This document shows, piece by piece, positions 1-7,865 of a stretch of DNA of 64,000 nt. Each line of letters starts with the position of its first letter. The stretch's first letter is position 1. The stretch spans positions 1 to 64,000 of the forward strand of contig JAJZBU010000007.1 in assembly GCA_021851865.1 (NCBI GenBank), given 5' to 3'. Origin of the DNA: Pseudomonadota bacterium (lineage in GTDB: Bacteria; Pseudomonadota; Gammaproteobacteria; Pseudomonadales; Moraxellaceae). The translations under genes were made by a program, and so were the position numbers. The notes below the pieces were generated by a model. It saw nothing but the letters and a program-made list of their open reading frames with translations. It was not told the origin of the DNA and made no database searches.

Positions 1-146
1 TTCTCCTGATACACCGAGGATGCAGGTCGCCGGTGACACCCGGTGCAACGGCCTATCCATGCCTTGCATGGTGGCTCTATTGACCGTGGGCTGTCCTTAG
101 CTTGCGCAAGGTCAGGCAGTCTGGGGTGCGAGTGGACCGTGGCGGG

Positions 147-671
147 TCAAGTTAAGAATCGCGGTCGTCGCCATCGAAAGATAATTCGACCTTCAGCCAC
201 CGGCGACCTGCCCTTCAACCTTACCGCCGATGCGCCCACTGCGCAGCAGAGTGACACCGTTTTCATGCTCGGGGGCGTCGGCCTGCCTTCATGGCAGTTA
301 AGAGGAAGCTCTTCAGCACGAAGATTCAGCGCCTCTGCGATTTTTCCAGTGAAGTGCTTGATCACCTCGAAATCGTCGGCGGCAATAAATGCATCCGCCC
401 CGTCGAGTTCCTTCCTTTTCAGCGCTTCCGCTGCATCAGCGCTTAGTTTTTCTCGGGGGGGGCATTTCGCACCCCCTTCCCCGCGCACAGCGCGGCGGGG
501 CGCGCCTTCGCGGGCGATGCGGTCAATGACGTCTGCGCGATAGCGCACAGCTGCGCCCACAACAACGAACTGAATGAGTCCGTCGCGGCGCAGGCGATAC
601 AGGGTGGTACGGGAAACGGCGAGACGGGTTTGGGCTTCCGGGTCGGAAAGTAGTGTGACGGGTCGAGACAT
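147..671 (-). CDS. AlpA/excisionase-like helix-turn-helix protein
   Basis: A 174-residue protein whose first 60 residues resemble the MerR/AlpA excisionase-type DNA-binding fold: a helix-turn-helix ending SRTTLYRLRRDGLIQ, followed by a short beta-wing and RADVIDRIAREG. Such proteins help excise integrated elements or regulate them. The remaining ~110 residues match nothing I recognise and the last 50 look weakly coding, so the true end is uncertain. I chose the ATG at 671 because AAAGGA lies 7 bases upstream; an in-frame GTG at 689 is less likely. A perfect hairpin lies directly upstream. The gene sits on the 3' side of a tRNA-Ser gene, a common integration site, but no integrase is visible here. 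Confidence 0.5.
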   Translation of the reverse strand: MSRPVTLLSDPEAQTRLAVSRTTLYRLRRDGLIQFVVVGAAVRYRADVIDRIAREGAPRRAVRGEGGAKCPPREKLSADAAEALKRKELDGADAFIAADDFEVIKHFTGKIAEALNLRAEELPLNCHEGRPTPPSMKTVSLCCAVGASAVRLKGRSPVAEGRIIFRWRRPRFLT

Positions 672-688
672 GGCGGCATCCTTTGACA

Positions 689-711
689 CGCCAGCTTCTT
701 TTTAGCTGGCG
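689..711 (-). repeat. Perfect 8-bp hairpin upstream of the AlpA-like gene
   Basis: CGCCAGCT and AGCTGGCG flank a 7-base loop. On the minus strand the repeat ends just before the ribosome-binding site of the AlpA-like gene, so it could be an operator or a leader hairpin. No U-tract follows, so it does not look like an intrinsic terminator. Confidence 0.55.
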
Positions 712-1063
712 AATCTCTGGACGCCCGGTCGATGCTCGGCGTCTACCGATCTCTACCTCCGCGCCTTGAGCGCGGCTGCTGACATTGCGCCAGCAGGCAG
801 ACTGTGGACGAGCTACAGGCGGTTATGTCCTTCCGCCCGAGCCCCCCGACGCATCACTACGCCGGCGGTCTGCAGTTCGTCGAATAACCGCAGCGGTCCT
901 GGTTTTGAGAATTACAGGTCGCCGCACGGATTTACGACACAAATAAAAATATATCAGAGGATTTCCCGATATGCCAATATCCCCATGCAATTTTGGGGCC
1001 ATTTTGTGACTATTGCGCCGAGCGCCTTAAAAAGTAGCAAAATCAATAACTTAGGAGAATTCT
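712..1063. other. Non-coding stretch, possible island boundary
   Basis: No convincing gene is seen on either strand. Roughly 930-1060 is clearly richer in A and T than the rest of the window, with runs such as AAATAAAAATATAT. It lies immediately 3' of tRNA-Ser, where integrative elements often insert. On the minus strand a 32-codon open stretch near 820-915, ending in a TAG, could be the tail of a decayed gene but matches nothing I know. Confidence 0.4.
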
Positions 1064-1152
1064 TGGCGGAGGCGGTGAGATTCGAACTCACGGACGGCGG
1101 AACCGTCGCTGGTTTTCAAGACCAGTCCATTCAACCACTCTGGCACACCTCC
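1064..1152 (-). tRNA. tRNA-Ser (anticodon UGA)
   Basis: On the minus strand the sequence folds as a class II tRNA. The 7-bp acceptor stem is GGAGGTG paired with CGCCTCC, the discriminator is G and CCA is encoded. The anticodon stem CTGGT/ACCAG holds the loop CTTGAAA, giving anticodon UGA. The long variable arm is GCGACGGTTCCGCCGTC and the T arm contains GTTCGAATC. It reads UCA codons and related serine codons. Confidence 0.97.
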
Positions 1153-1316
1153 ATCGCGGCGATGGTATCACCACAGACCGCGATCCTCTGGAGCCTTGTG
1201 TGATCTGTCTAGGACGTCATCACGCGGCGCGGACAGGAACTGTCCTTTTCCAGGCCACCAGGAGATCGCTGGGTGCGTTATGATAACAGCATTGTTCGAG
1301 CTTGAGCAGAGCCTGC

Positions 1317-1691
1317 ATGAAGAGGGTGGATGGTTTGAAGGTCGCAGTCATGGTCGGTGTCCCGCCGGGAGCCAGCATCGCCTATCACGCCCTGCGCTTT
1401 TGTGAGACGTTGCTGCCGATGGGCGGGGAGTTGTCCCAGGTCTTCTTCTATGGCGAGGGCGTCTACCACGCGCTCGCCCACGCCAATCCGCCCGCGGATG
1501 AGTTGCAGGCTTTGCCGCGCTGGCAGGCGTTGGCGCAGCGCGGCGTTGAGCTCGGCGTCTGTTCGGCGGCAGCGGAGCGGCGCGGCGTAGTGCAAGCATG
1601 TCTGGCCGAAGGTTTCGTCTGGATGGGTTTGGCAAGTTGGGTGATTGTGAGCGCAGCCGCCGATCGGCGCTTGATTTTTCGGGTTCCCTGA
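1317..1691 (+). CDS. tusD: Sulfurtransferase TusD (DsrE family)
   Basis: Subunit of the cytoplasmic TusBCD hexamer, which accepts persulfide sulfur from TusA and passes it to TusE for 2-thiouridine synthesis at the tRNA wobble base. About 124 residues, the usual DsrE/TusD length. The family active-site cysteine is visible in the segment VCSAAAERRGV near residue 82. The start MKRVDGLKVAVMV is taken over an in-frame ATG five codons upstream because it fits the family N-terminus. It is the first gene of a tightly packed operon and overlaps tusC by one base. Order and length make the call firm; DsrE of sulfur oxidisers is a close relative and cannot be excluded on sequence alone. Confidence 0.88.
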   Translation: MKRVDGLKVAVMVGVPPGASIAYHALRFCETLLPMGGELSQVFFYGEGVYHALAHANPPADELQALPRWQALAQRGVELGVCSAAAERRGVVQACLAEGFVWMGLASWVIVSAAADRRLIFRVP

Positions 1692-2026
1692 TGAAGGCCT
1701 TGATGATCTTTCGTGCTTCACCCATGCTCAGCTGCTCGATGCAAGAAGGGCTCGATCTGGCCCTGGTCATGGCTCTCATGGAGCAGCCGATCAGCATCCT
1801 TCTGCAGGATGCCGCCGTTCATGTTCTGGCCGACGCGCAGCCGCAGGTGCAGGGTCGGCGACACCTCGGCAAGCTGCTCGCTTCCTTGCCCCTGTATGGC
1901 ATCGAGCGTCTGTATCTGTCGCCATCTCCCCAGTTTTCTGTGCAGGTCGAGGCGCCCTGGCAGATTGTCGATGCGGCGATGGTGGCGCAGTTATGGCAGG
2001 AGCACGATGAGGTGTGGCTATGGTGA
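1691..2026 (+). CDS. tusC: Sulfurtransferase TusC (DsrF family)
   Basis: Second subunit of the TusBCD sulfur relay complex, 111 residues. It has the DsrF/TusC pattern: a short beta strand (MKALMIFRASPM), the loop LSCSMQEGLDLALVMA, then ISILLQDAAVHVL. The start overlaps the tusD stop (ATGA), indicating translational coupling, and is preferred over an upstream in-frame ATG inside tusD. The segment after residue 60 contains the variable region of the family. Its role is structural within the complex rather than catalytic in the enterobacterial homologue. Confidence 0.88.
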   Translation: MKALMIFRASPMLSCSMQEGLDLALVMALMEQPISILLQDAAVHVLADAQPQVQGRRHLGKLLASLPLYGIERLYLSPSPQFSVQVEAPWQIVDAAMVAQLWQEHDEVWLW

Positions 2027-2259
2027 AGACCCTGTATCTGCAGATTTCGGGACGCCCCCTGCCACCTTTGCAGGCAGGTGATGCGGTGTTGTTGCTCGCT
2101 GATGCGCTCTTGCAGTCGCTACCTGCTGGTGCTGAGGTGTTTGTACTCGCCGACGATCTGTGCCTGCTCGGTCTGCCGGCGCCTGCCGGTGTGCGGGTGA
2201 TCGATCACCGTGCATGGGTCGATCTCGTCGCTCAGCTCGATCGTTGTGTGAGCTGGTGA
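2020..2259 (+). CDS. tusB: Sulfurtransferase TusB (DsrH family)
   Basis: Third TusBCD subunit, 79 residues. The N-terminal strand MVKTLYLQISG and the region DAVLLLADALLQ fit DsrH/TusB, as does its position after tusC. The ATG at 2020 is preceded by GAGG with 7-base spacing; a GTG two codons upstream is possible. The gene overlaps the tusC end and its own stop overlaps the tusE start. I do not see a cysteine near residue 20, where DsrH of sulfur oxidisers has one, which favours the Tus assignment for this subunit. Confidence 0.82.
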   Translation: MVKTLYLQISGRPLPPLQAGDAVLLLADALLQSLPAGAEVFVLADDLCLLGLPAPAGVRVIDHRAWVDLVAQLDRCVSW

Positions 2260-2549
2260 TGAGTACGGAGAGCGCCTGGGTGGCGGATTGGGATCTCGAC
2301 TGGGGACGGCGCCAGGCGCAGAGCGAAGGGCATGAACTCGATGCTGAAGCGCTGCAGCTGTTGCAGTTGGCGCGCCGCTATTATGAACGCTTCGGTCATC
2401 CGCCGAGCATGCGGCCATGGATACGTTTCCTGCAGCAGGAGTTCGACCCGGCTTATGACAGCGTGCGGCTCGCTCTGTGCATCCCATTGCCGAGTTTGCG
2501 CACTTTGTGTCGCTGGGCGGGGCTCCCGAAACCGCCACATTGCCTGTGA
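2259..2549 (+). CDS. tusE: TusE/DsrC family sulfur carrier with two C-terminal arm cysteines
   Basis: A 96-residue sulfur carrier of the TusE/DsrC family that would take persulfide from TusBCD. The C-terminal arm AGLPKPPHCL carries the invariant penultimate cysteine (Cys95). A second cysteine, Cys84, lies exactly 11 positions earlier. That pair defines DsrC of dissimilatory sulfur metabolism; as I recall, enterobacterial TusE has only the penultimate one. The start overlaps the tusB stop by one base, and 33 codons of upstream open frame are excluded as tusB overlap. Context (tusDCB before, trpD2 after) favours a tRNA thiolation role, but the two-cysteine arm leaves a DsrC-like redox role open. 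Confidence 0.88.
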   Translation: MSTESAWVADWDLDWGRRQAQSEGHELDAEALQLLQLARRYYERFGHPPSMRPWIRFLQQEFDPAYDSVRLALCIPLPSLRTLCRWAGLPKPPHCL

Positions 2550-2554
2550 GCACG

Positions 2555-3526
2555 ATGATGAAAGAACATCCTTTTGCCGAGTTTTTGCGTATTTTGGGCA
2601 AGGGCCGCCACGGCCACCGTGACCTCGAGCGCGATGAAGCCGAGCGGGCGATGCGTATGCTCCTTGAGGAGCAGGTCGATCCCGTGCAGGTGGGTGCCTT
2701 TCTCATGCTGCTGCGTGTCAAGGGCGAGTCGGTGGATGAACTGGCCGGGATGCTGCTGGCCGCGCGCGCGTCCTTGCCGGTGAGCGATCTTGAGTTTGAT
2801 CTCGACTGGCCCGCCTACGCTGGCAAGCGCCGGCACCTGCCCTGGTATCTTCTCGCGGCACGAGTGCTGGCGCAGCAGGGCGTGCGTATCCTGCTGCATA
2901 CGGCGTCCGTTGAAGATCGCCTGCAAGTGCACGATCTGATCGACACCTTGCATTTGCCCTGGGCGACCCATTGGGGTGAACTCGCCGCCCAGGTCGACGC
3001 GCATGCCTGGGCCTGCATCGACCTGGCCACGATCCAGCCGCGCTTGGCGCAGATGCTCCAGTTGCGCGCTCTGCTCGGCGTGCGTTCACCGCTACATTCG
3101 CTGGTGCGTCTGCTCAACCCTGGCCGTGCTGCGGCGATGCTGGTGCCCATCTTCCATCCGGCTTATCGCGAGACGCATCGTGCCGTGTTGCAGTCCCTGC
3201 AGCAGCCCTGTGCCTTCGTGTTCAAGGGCGAGGGCGGAGAGGCGGAACGTAATCCCGATGCTCTACTTAGGATCAGCGCTACCCACTCAGGACAACCCTG
3301 GGATGGGCAGTGGCCGGCCTTGTTTGAGCAACGGCATGCCAGTGAAGAGTCCCTCGATCCGCGGCGTCTGGAAGACTTATGGCGGGGCGATAGCGTCGAT
3401 GAATACGCCACCGCCGCCGTCTGTGGCACCTTGGCGATCGCCCTGTTCTGCCTTGGCCGCGCCACAGATGAAGTGACGGCGCATGAACTGGCGCGGCATT
3501 ACTGGCAGCAGCGACAGATCTACTGA
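2555..3526 (+). CDS. TrpD2/YbiB-like glycosyltransferase-family protein
   Basis: A 323-residue protein of the anthranilate phosphoribosyltransferase fold, YbiB/TrpD2 branch. The N-terminal helical domain reads DEAERAMRMLLEEQVDPVQVGAFLMLLRVKGES, the typical start of this fold, and the nucleoside phosphorylase-like domain follows. YbiB is not a tryptophan enzyme; the E. coli protein binds nucleic acids. The glycine-rich phosphoribosyl-diphosphate loop of true TrpD is not apparent; the equivalent region reads HTASVEDR. It starts 5 bases after tusE, so it is the last gene of the tus operon, a pairing also found in other gammaproteobacteria. Its 3' end overlaps the convergent DUF5666 gene by 7 bases. 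Confidence 0.78.
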   Translation: MMKEHPFAEFLRILGKGRHGHRDLERDEAERAMRMLLEEQVDPVQVGAFLMLLRVKGESVDELAGMLLAARASLPVSDLEFDLDWPAYAGKRRHLPWYLLAARVLAQQGVRILLHTASVEDRLQVHDLIDTLHLPWATHWGELAAQVDAHAWACIDLATIQPRLAQMLQLRALLGVRSPLHSLVRLLNPGRAAAMLVPIFHPAYRETHRAVLQSLQQPCAFVFKGEGGEAERNPDALLRISATHSGQPWDGQWPALFEQRHASEESLDPRRLEDLWRGDSVDEYATAAVCGTLAIALFCLGRATDEVTAHELARHYWQQRQIY

Positions 3527-5100
3527 TCGATGCTGACACTCTGTGCCAAGTGCGGCAAGCTGGTGCTGAACTCAACTTCGACGTTGCTGCCGTCACTCAG
3601 GCTGCCGCCTCCGACCTGAACACCATTGAGCTGGATGGTCAGGTTGTTGATCATAAAGCTACCCTGGGTCGGATCGTAGTTGTAGATCGCTCCTTGCGTC
3701 AGCAGGACCTGGCTACTGGTGCTTGGGGCGAGTGTCGGACTGATGCTGTTGACCACATACGTGCCATCGCTTTGCAACTGGGCTTCGACATTGAGGTAGT
3801 TGCCGGGGGTGAGGCTGCTCAGGTTGCTGCCTTCGACGACGAGGTGGCTGGACAGTTGCATGGGCAGGCTTTGGCCGGCGTTGGAGACCGATATTCTGTT
3901 CTGGGGGATATCGATCGATTGCAGACTACCGCTGAAATCGATGATGGCCAGGGGCGGTGCCTGAGTCAGGACCTGTATCTGGGTGGCTTGCAGAATATTG
4001 CCCTGCACGTTGCCGTGGATGATGACGAAGGCGCCATTACCCATGAGGGACGTGCCACTGATCGTCGCTTGACTGGCATCGACACTGACGCCGCGGACGG
4101 TGAAGCTGCTCATGCCGACATAGTGGGTGATGCTGCCTTTGAGAACGGGCATGAGATCAAGAGCGTGCAGTGACTTCAGGCTCTGCGCCTGCACTTGCTG
4201 CTGACTGATGGTGCCCTGAACCTGCACGAAGTCGCCATTTTGCACCCCCTGGCTGAGGCTGCCGGCGTTGACGCTGATGCCTTGCAGCATGAGGGAGCCG
4301 CCTTGTAGACCATAGACGACGCCGCCTAGGGTCATGTTCGTGCTGCCGGCATCGGGCGTGTAGACATGGATGGTATCGACCAATCCGGTCGCTGAGGCGG
4401 CGTGCAGGGTGACCAGTTCGCCGACCTGCAAGCTGGTGCCGGACGGATGGATGGCCAGGGTTCCGCTGAGGTTGACTGGAGCGCTTTGGCCATAGAGTTG
4501 CAGGCTCGCAGCCTGGATCGATTGGATGCGACCGGTCCACAGATGGGCTCCTGCCAGATCGCGCAGAGTGATGCGCGAGGCCAGCAGATAAGGGCCCTGG
4601 GCGTCTTCGCCATAACTGCCGTAGATGACGACGGACTGTTGCAATTGCAGGCCGGAAAAGTCAGGAACGCCGCGATAGGTGGTCATCGGTCCGTTGCCCT
4701 GCGGCGTGCTGATGGTCAGGATGCGCATGCCGTCAACAAGGAAACTTTTTTGACTGCTGTCGATACCATTGATCAGCCCGGCGGCTTGCGCCTGAATGGC
4801 AACCGAGATGACTTGTCCTTGAGAGTCGAAGCGCAGGTTGACCTGGTGTCCCAGATGCAACTGTGTCGCGGCGATGGTGGTGGCGATGCCACTGGCGTCG
4901 GTGCGTGAAAAAGAGGCTTGCGCGGCATCGAATTCCTGCTGATCGTCGAGAACGATGCTGGCGAGGCCGATCACCGGACCTGCTGCGCTGCCGGTGCCGC
5001 CGGAACCCACACCGGAGCTGGCGATGCCGCCGCCACCACAGGCGGCGAGCAGGCAATAAAGTGTGAAGAGGATTGCAGAACGCAGCATCCTGATCTTCAT
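3520..5100 (-). CDS. DUF5666 repeat lipoprotein
   Basis: A 526-residue predicted lipoprotein. The signal peptide is residues 1-20 with lipobox LAAC (Cys21), followed by a glycine/serine-rich tether. The rest is made of repeated beta-rich modules of about 60-70 residues with the DUF5666 pattern (a strand pair such as GLINGIDSSQKSFLVDG, then VIIHGNVQGN), like small OB-type barrels. The function is unknown; attachment to the inner leaflet of the outer membrane or the cell surface is inferred. The start overlaps the stop of the DUF6502 gene by 4 bases (ATGA), so the two form an operon. A second operon of lipoproteins runs divergently. Confidence 0.8.
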   Translation of the reverse strand: MKIRMLRSAILFTLYCLLAACGGGGIASSGVGSGGTGSAAGPVIGLASIVLDDQQEFDAAQASFSRTDASGIATTIAATQLHLGHQVNLRFDSQGQVISVAIQAQAAGLINGIDSSQKSFLVDGMRILTISTPQGNGPMTTYRGVPDFSGLQLQQSVVIYGSYGEDAQGPYLLASRITLRDLAGAHLWTGRIQSIQAASLQLYGQSAPVNLSGTLAIHPSGTSLQVGELVTLHAASATGLVDTIHVYTPDAGSTNMTLGGVVYGLQGGSLMLQGISVNAGSLSQGVQNGDFVQVQGTISQQQVQAQSLKSLHALDLMPVLKGSITHYVGMSSFTVRGVSVDASQATISGTSLMGNGAFVIIHGNVQGNILQATQIQVLTQAPPLAIIDFSGSLQSIDIPQNRISVSNAGQSLPMQLSSHLVVEGSNLSSLTPGNYLNVEAQLQSDGTYVVNSISPTLAPSTSSQVLLTQGAIYNYDPTQGSFMINNLTIQLNGVQVGGGSLSDGSNVEVEFSTSLPHLAQSVSIDQ

Positions 5101-5900
5101 GATGAAATCTCTTGATGGTAGAAATAGCTGGAAAAGCGCATGCGATAGCGTTTTTCCCCGGGCGGGAGTTGCTGGTCGCGTTCGTGACAGTGACTGGCAA
5201 GACGGAGCATGGCTTGGTGCGCTTGTTGCCAGAGCTGGCGCGAGAGGGCATCGAGCTCAGCGATGGAGGCTTGGCTCAGCGGCTCGGCAAAGACACCTTG
5301 TTCGAGATGGCAAGGGCCAAGGCGCAGATTTTCGACGACAGCAGCCACGTGATCGGCGAGATTGCCGGTCAACATGCTCCAGGCCTCAGCGCTGTCGGCG
5401 GGCGGAATGAAAGTGTCGCGCAGGCGACGCACCTGATCGCCTTGCGCGTCGCATTCAAGTTCGACCAGACGCAAGCGGATCAGCTCATTGAGCAGGCTGT
5501 GCGGATGCACGTCGCGGCTGACGCTTTGCACCAGGGCTTCGAAGCTGCCGGTGCTGCCATGCCGTGGCAGGGTGGCGGCGGCAAAGCGCGGATCGTGCAG
5601 CCAGCGCGAAAAAACCTGGTTGGCCAGACTCGGTCCCTGGCGGGAGGGCAGTTGCTGGGCGTGTTCGCGCCAACGCCGGACGTCTTTGCGGTGGACGCCG
5701 CTGATGAGGCTGAGCGCTGAATCGGTGACGCGCAGCTGACGGAGCTGTAGCTGTGCGTAGGCCGCCTGCAGCAGCCAGTCTTTCAAGCGCTCCTGCAGCA
5801 CGCCATAGGCGACGCCTTGGTCGAGCAACCAGTCCAGCCAAGGACGCAGCACGGCGGCGCTGGTCTCGAGGACGGCTTCACTGGAGGAGGGCTCAGTCAT
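5097..5900 (-). CDS. DUF6502 family protein, possible DNA-binding regulator
   Basis: A 267-residue soluble protein with the DUF6502 signature. Near residues 58-78 the segment VTDSALSLISGVHRKDVRRW has the spacing of a helix-turn-helix, and the C-terminal part (about residues 100-260) is helical. The start at 5900 is chosen because the open frame upstream runs through the divergent promoter. It is the first gene of an operon with the DUF5666 lipoprotein and is divergent from the DUF4382 lipoprotein operon; a perfect 17-bp palindrome lies 60 bases upstream, inside the divergent promoter. I infer, without proof, that it may regulate both operons. No enzyme motif was seen. Confidence 0.72.
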   Translation of the reverse strand: MTEPSSSEAVLETSAAVLRPWLDWLLDQGVAYGVLQERLKDWLLQAAYAQLQLRQLRVTDSALSLISGVHRKDVRRWREHAQQLPSRQGPSLANQVFSRWLHDPRFAAATLPRHGSTGSFEALVQSVSRDVHPHSLLNELIRLRLVELECDAQGDQVRRLRDTFIPPADSAEAWSMLTGNLADHVAAVVENLRLGPCHLEQGVFAEPLSQASIAELDALSRQLWQQAHQAMLRLASHCHERDQQLPPGEKRYRMRFSSYFYHQEISS

Positions 5901-5954
5901 GACAGAAGCTCTGTTTGAGTCGCTATGAAGGGATCTTATCACGTTTGAAAATAT

Positions 5955-5983
5955 TTGACATGGGAAAATTTCCCATTCATGAT
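5955..5983 (+). promoter_or_regulatory. Sigma70 promoter with a perfect palindrome in its spacer
   Basis: A consensus -35 TTGACA at 5955-5960 is followed after exactly 17 bases by CATGAT at 5978-5983 (4 of 6 -10 bases). The perfect palindrome ATGGGAAAATTTCCCAT (5960-5976) fills the spacer. A protein bound there would block RNA polymerase, so it is a strong operator candidate. It lies between the DUF6502 operon (minus) and the DUF4382 operon (plus) and could act on both. Confidence 0.72.
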
Positions 5984-6101
5984 GAGGCCGTGTGATGCAA
6001 GGATCGGTCGGGCATGGTGCTCGGTGGCTTGCATCGGAGCGCGGGCGCCGTCGGACAGGAAGGCGCTGGGCGATCATGGCGATCATGAAAGGAGCGAGAA
6101 C

Positions 6102-7853
6102 ATGAAAGAAGTACCGGCGAAGGATCTCTATGGATGGCGGTTTTCGTGGCAGAAAAATATGCAGCATCTGCGCAAGCAGCGAGGCGTCTTGCTGGTGGGG
6201 GGGATGTCGGCACTTCTGGTCGCTTGTGGCGGAGGAAGTTCGGGTTCCGCGTCACCCGTGGGGTCGAGCACTGCGGCGGTGCAGCTGACGGATGCTCCTG
6301 GTGATTTTAGTCACGTATGGGTGACGGTGCGCAAGATTGCCTTTCACAGCAGTGCTACCCAGACCTGGTCAGCTTCTGATTCTACTTGGCAAACCTACAC
6401 CCTGCCGGCGCCGGTGACCCTGGATCTGGCGGCCTTGAGCAATGGTCAACTGCAGAACGTATTCAGTTCCATCCAGCTACCGGTCGGGGTCTATCGGCAG
6501 ATGCGCCTTTTCCTGGACGGACCTGCCAGTGCCCTGGATAGTTCAGCGCAAGCGTTACAGGACTCCAATGGCAATGCCCTGCAATGGAACGATCAGGTCG
6601 AGCGCAATGAAAATGGGCAGTGGGTGGAATATTCCCTCAATGTTCCCTTCGCCGCCGCCGGGATTCGTTTGGGCGGCACCTTCAATGTGGCCGCTGGCAG
6701 CAACCTCAACCTGGCCGTCGACATCAACCTGAACAAATCCATCGTTGCCTATCATCGTGGGCAGAACCGCGGATATATCCTCAATCCCTGGCTGACTTAT
6801 TTTGATATGGCGCAAGTTGGTGCTATTGCTGGGTCTCTCGACCCTTCCCAGTTGTGCCCGCTGAATGGTCAGGGTCAGCCTATGCCCGCGGCGACGTGTG
6901 TCTACAATGTCGTCGTCAAAGCGGAAGCTTTTGACAAGACCCAGAATCGTTACGCTTCCTTGCGTACGACGGTGGTCAGACCCGATGGTACCTTTCTCCT
7001 CTATCCCGTTTCGGTGCAGGACGCCGGTGGCAATACCATTGACTACCATGTGCTGATTCGTGGCCGGAATATGGAAACGATGGTGGTCAAGCACGTGCCC
7101 GTGGTCGCGGGGGCCTCAGCGCAGAGCAATGCCACGCTTCTGCCGCAACTGATGGCGACCGTCAATCCCGGTGAGTATGTGGCGCAGTGGGCCAGCCCGC
7201 TGGCGCCGTTGACCTCAGGCTATGCAGTGTTCATGCAGACCGATCCCAGTGAATCTGCACCCTACTCCGTGCGTTATCGAGCGACGGACCCGAGCACGGG
7301 GACGTATTATGACCCGTTGCCGCTGGAAAACTCAGGCTTGTTGACGGCCACGTACAGCAGTGGCGCGACAGCACTGAACTTTGTTGCGGTCACGCCCAAG
7401 GAAGGGATGGGAAATTACAGTGTTGGTGTCGACGATTTTGGTGATTATCTGATGAACACCAATTTCACCACCTTGCAGGCGCCGGCGACGGGCAGCAGCG
7501 CCATGTTCAGCTTCACGACGCCGCAGGCGGGCAACCAGCAGGCGGGGGCACTCGCCGGCAACCTCGCCATCAGTGCGCAGGTCGCGAGCCAGTATCAGCA
7601 CATGATGCTCTATGTGGCGAATGCGTCGAATGTGCTGACAAGCCAGGACTTGAGCGCTTCTCTAGCGTCATCTTCAGGCAGTATCGCATACTCGGTGAAT
7701 GGGCTGAGCTCGGGTAGTCCATGGAATGTCTATTATGTATACCTTAGGTTGTGGAGTAACACGAATCCGCGTGGCGAGTTGATCGCCCTGCCAGGATTCG
7801 CCAACTTGAGTCAGCAGGCGACGGCAACGTTAAATGGAACTATTGCTCACTAG
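6102..7853 (+). CDS. DUF4382 domain lipoprotein
   Basis: A 583-residue predicted lipoprotein with lipobox LVAC (Cys42) after a long N-region; the ATG at 6102 has AAAGGAG 7 bases upstream. Residues ~55-210 form the DUF4382 domain, recognisable from VQLTDAPGDFSHVWVTVRKIAFHS at its start, a carbohydrate-binding-like beta fold. Further beta-sandwich-like segments follow (about 250-350 and 380-580), with no catalytic motif that I recognise. The gene begins about 118 bases after the palindromic promoter and is followed 12 bases later by another lipoprotein gene, so they form an operon. A role at the cell surface is inferred only. Confidence 0.8.
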   Translation: MKEVPAKDLYGWRFSWQKNMQHLRKQRGVLLVGGMSALLVACGGGSSGSASPVGSSTAAVQLTDAPGDFSHVWVTVRKIAFHSSATQTWSASDSTWQTYTLPAPVTLDLAALSNGQLQNVFSSIQLPVGVYRQMRLFLDGPASALDSSAQALQDSNGNALQWNDQVERNENGQWVEYSLNVPFAAAGIRLGGTFNVAAGSNLNLAVDINLNKSIVAYHRGQNRGYILNPWLTYFDMAQVGAIAGSLDPSQLCPLNGQGQPMPAATCVYNVVVKAEAFDKTQNRYASLRTTVVRPDGTFLLYPVSVQDAGGNTIDYHVLIRGRNMETMVVKHVPVVAGASAQSNATLLPQLMATVNPGEYVAQWASPLAPLTSGYAVFMQTDPSESAPYSVRYRATDPSTGTYYDPLPLENSGLLTATYSSGATALNFVAVTPKEGMGNYSVGVDDFGDYLMNTNFTTLQAPATGSSAMFSFTTPQAGNQQAGALAGNLAISAQVASQYQHMMLYVANASNVLTSQDLSASLASSSGSIAYSVNGLSSGSPWNVYYVYLRLWSNTNPRGELIALPGFANLSQQATATLNGTIAH

Positions 7854-7865
7854 AGGACTTATGCC

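Noticed and set aside
766-1203. Plus-strand open frame across tRNA-Ser
   Set aside because: It overlaps the tRNA gene in antisense and has no recognisable domain.
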